This document shows, piece by piece, positions 63,134 to 64,000 of a DNA stretch of 64,000 bases (its first letter is position 1; each line of letters begins with the position of its first letter). The notes beneath the pieces were generated by a model. The model saw only the letters and a program-made list of their open reading frames with translations, was not told the DNA's origin and did no database searches. The stretch comes from Achromobacter pestifer (GTDB lineage: Bacteria; Pseudomonadota; Gammaproteobacteria; Burkholderiales; Burkholderiaceae_B). The DNA lies in assembly GCF_902859625.1 (NCBI RefSeq), contig NZ_CADIJX010000002.1, positions 558,001 to 622,000 of the forward strand. The letters run 5' to 3'. A program made the translations under genes and the position numbers.

Positions 63134-64000
63134 ATGGATTTGAACTGGCAGCAGCAATTGACGGAAAGCGCGCTGTGGCTTGTGTGCGCCGTGGGGATCA
63201 CGGCCGCCACGACGGCCGTGGCGGCGATCGTGTTGGCGCGGACCACCGATTGGGGCCGCAAATTCTGGCGCCTGGCCTGGCCGTACCTGACGCCAAGGCG
63301 CAGTTGGCGACCCTTGTTGTCGCTGCTGTTGCTGCTGGTCCTGGCGATGGCCGCAGTGCGCATGACCGTGCTGTTCTCGTTTTGGTACAACGGTTTCTAC
63401 AGCGCGCTGCAAGCGCTGGACCCCTCCGCGTTCTGGCGCTTCCTGGGCATCTTTTCGGTGCTGGCCTGTATTCATGTCGTGCGCTCGCTGGCCGATAGCT
63501 ATGTTGGCCAGTCCTTTGATATCCATTGGCGCGTCTGGCTCAATGACCGCCTGACGCGCGATTGGCTGGGCGCGGGTGCGTATTATCGCGGCCATTTCGT
63601 GAACGAGCCCGTCGACAACCCCGATCAGCGTATCGAACAAGACATCGCGATGTTCGTCACCGGTTCACGCACGCTGGCCATCGGCGCGCTCAGCGCGATC
63701 GTGTCGCTGGTGGCGTTCACGGGCATCTTGTGGGGCTTGTCCGGCCCCCTGTCGGTGGCCGGCTTCGAGATTCCGCGCGCCATGGTGTTCGTGGTCTTCC
63801 TGTATGTCATCGTCGCGACGTGGTTCGCCTTCAAGATCGGCCGGCCATTGATTCAGCTGAATTTCCTGTCGGAGCGGCTGACCGCCAACTTCCGCTATGC
63901 GTTGGTCCGCCTGCGTGAAAACGCCGAGAACGTGGCGTTCTATCAGGGCGAAGCGGCGGAGCGCGCCACCTTGTGGACACGTTTCACCGCCTATATCGCG
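63134..64000 (+). CDS. SbmA/BacA-like (ABC_membrane_2) transporter, 3' part outside the window
   Basis: The first 289 residues of an inner-membrane transporter. Early hydrophobic helices (LWLVCAVGITAATTAVAAIVLA, LLSLLLLLVLAMAAV) are followed by FSFWYNGFYSALQALDPSAFW, a typical SbmA/BacA and YddA motif, then DIHWRVWLNDRLTRDWL and NEPVDNPDQRIEQDIAMF, the conserved ABC_membrane_2 core. Relatives take up peptide antibiotics or carry a C-terminal ATPase; which type this is cannot be seen because the gene runs off the window. It begins 133 bases after the LysR gene, with GGGGGG before the ATG. Confidence 0.85.
   Translation, partial: MDLNWQQQLTESALWLVCAVGITAATTAVAAIVLARTTDWGRKFWRLAWPYLTPRRSWRPLLSLLLLLVLAMAAVRMTVLFSFWYNGFYSALQALDPSAFWRFLGIFSVLACIHVVRSLADSYVGQSFDIHWRVWLNDRLTRDWLGAGAYYRGHFVNEPVDNPDQRIEQDIAMFVTGSRTLAIGALSAIVSLVAFTGILWGLSGPLSVAGFEIPRAMVFVVFLYVIVATWFAFKIGRPLIQLNFLSERLTANFRYALVRLRENAENVAFYQGEAAERATLWTRFTAYIA

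Overview
The window is high-GC DNA with bacterial gene density. It reads like a chromosomal accessory region of a Burkholderiales betaproteobacterium, most probably an Alcaligenaceae member near Achromobacter or Bordetella. The reasons are a Bug/TctC receptor paired with an amidohydrolase, a DUF4148 protein, a glycine riboswitch in front of a DadA-type dehydrogenase, a PATR-repeat autotransporter and many LysR and AraC regulators. No rRNA, tRNA, CRISPR array, insertion sequence or phage gene was seen. The genus is an inference.

Left part (1-17912). A truncated thiolase gene runs left. A 468-base regulatory gap holding several palindromes separates it from a six-gene, one-direction biosynthetic operon. 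The first gene is a 4046-residue NRPS-PKS with the order formyltransferase, half condensation domain, adenylation domain (glycine-like pocket) with an embedded N-methyltransferase, PCP, KS, AT, DH, ER, KR, ACP, terminal reductase. It is followed by an unrecognised 443-residue protein, an alpha/beta hydrolase, a Rieske oxygenase, a LysE-type exporter and a second alpha/beta hydrolase. I cannot match this set to a characterised pathway. It is the best candidate here for an undescribed system. The likely product is a small N-methyl and/or N-formyl amino-acyl polyketide released as an aldehyde or alcohol.

Middle part (17946-36240). This begins with assorted metabolic and membrane genes: a TauE/SafE permease with a divergent AraC regulator, an FAD monooxygenase, a hemolysin-III protein, a PHB-depolymerase-like esterase, DUF1993, VOC and DUF1428 proteins and a GlxA-type regulator. 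It then becomes an envelope-stress block: a DUF4148 protein, a complete RND efflux operon (adaptor, pump, outer-membrane lipoprotein), a glycosyltransferase and an OmpR-type two-component system. Two divergent gaps in this block share an almost identical direct-repeat motif with 11-base spacing, which suggests that the response regulator controls both.

Right part (36241-64000). A 1600-residue autotransporter is followed by a dadA-like gene under a tandem glycine riboswitch, a class C beta-lactamase, and an AraC/opine-type dehydrogenase/hydroxyacyl-CoA dehydrogenase group with a divergent MFS carrier. Next come a LysR/NmrA pair, a DUF2242-like lipoprotein, a methionine ABC transporter (metQ, metN, metI) near a methionine gamma-lyase-type enzyme, PPK2 behind a candidate FNR/ANR box, DOPA-dioxygenase-like, SUI1 (YciH) and Hsp15 genes, and a Bug receptor/amidohydrolase operon with a divergent LysR. 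The window ends inside an SbmA/BacA-type transporter gene.
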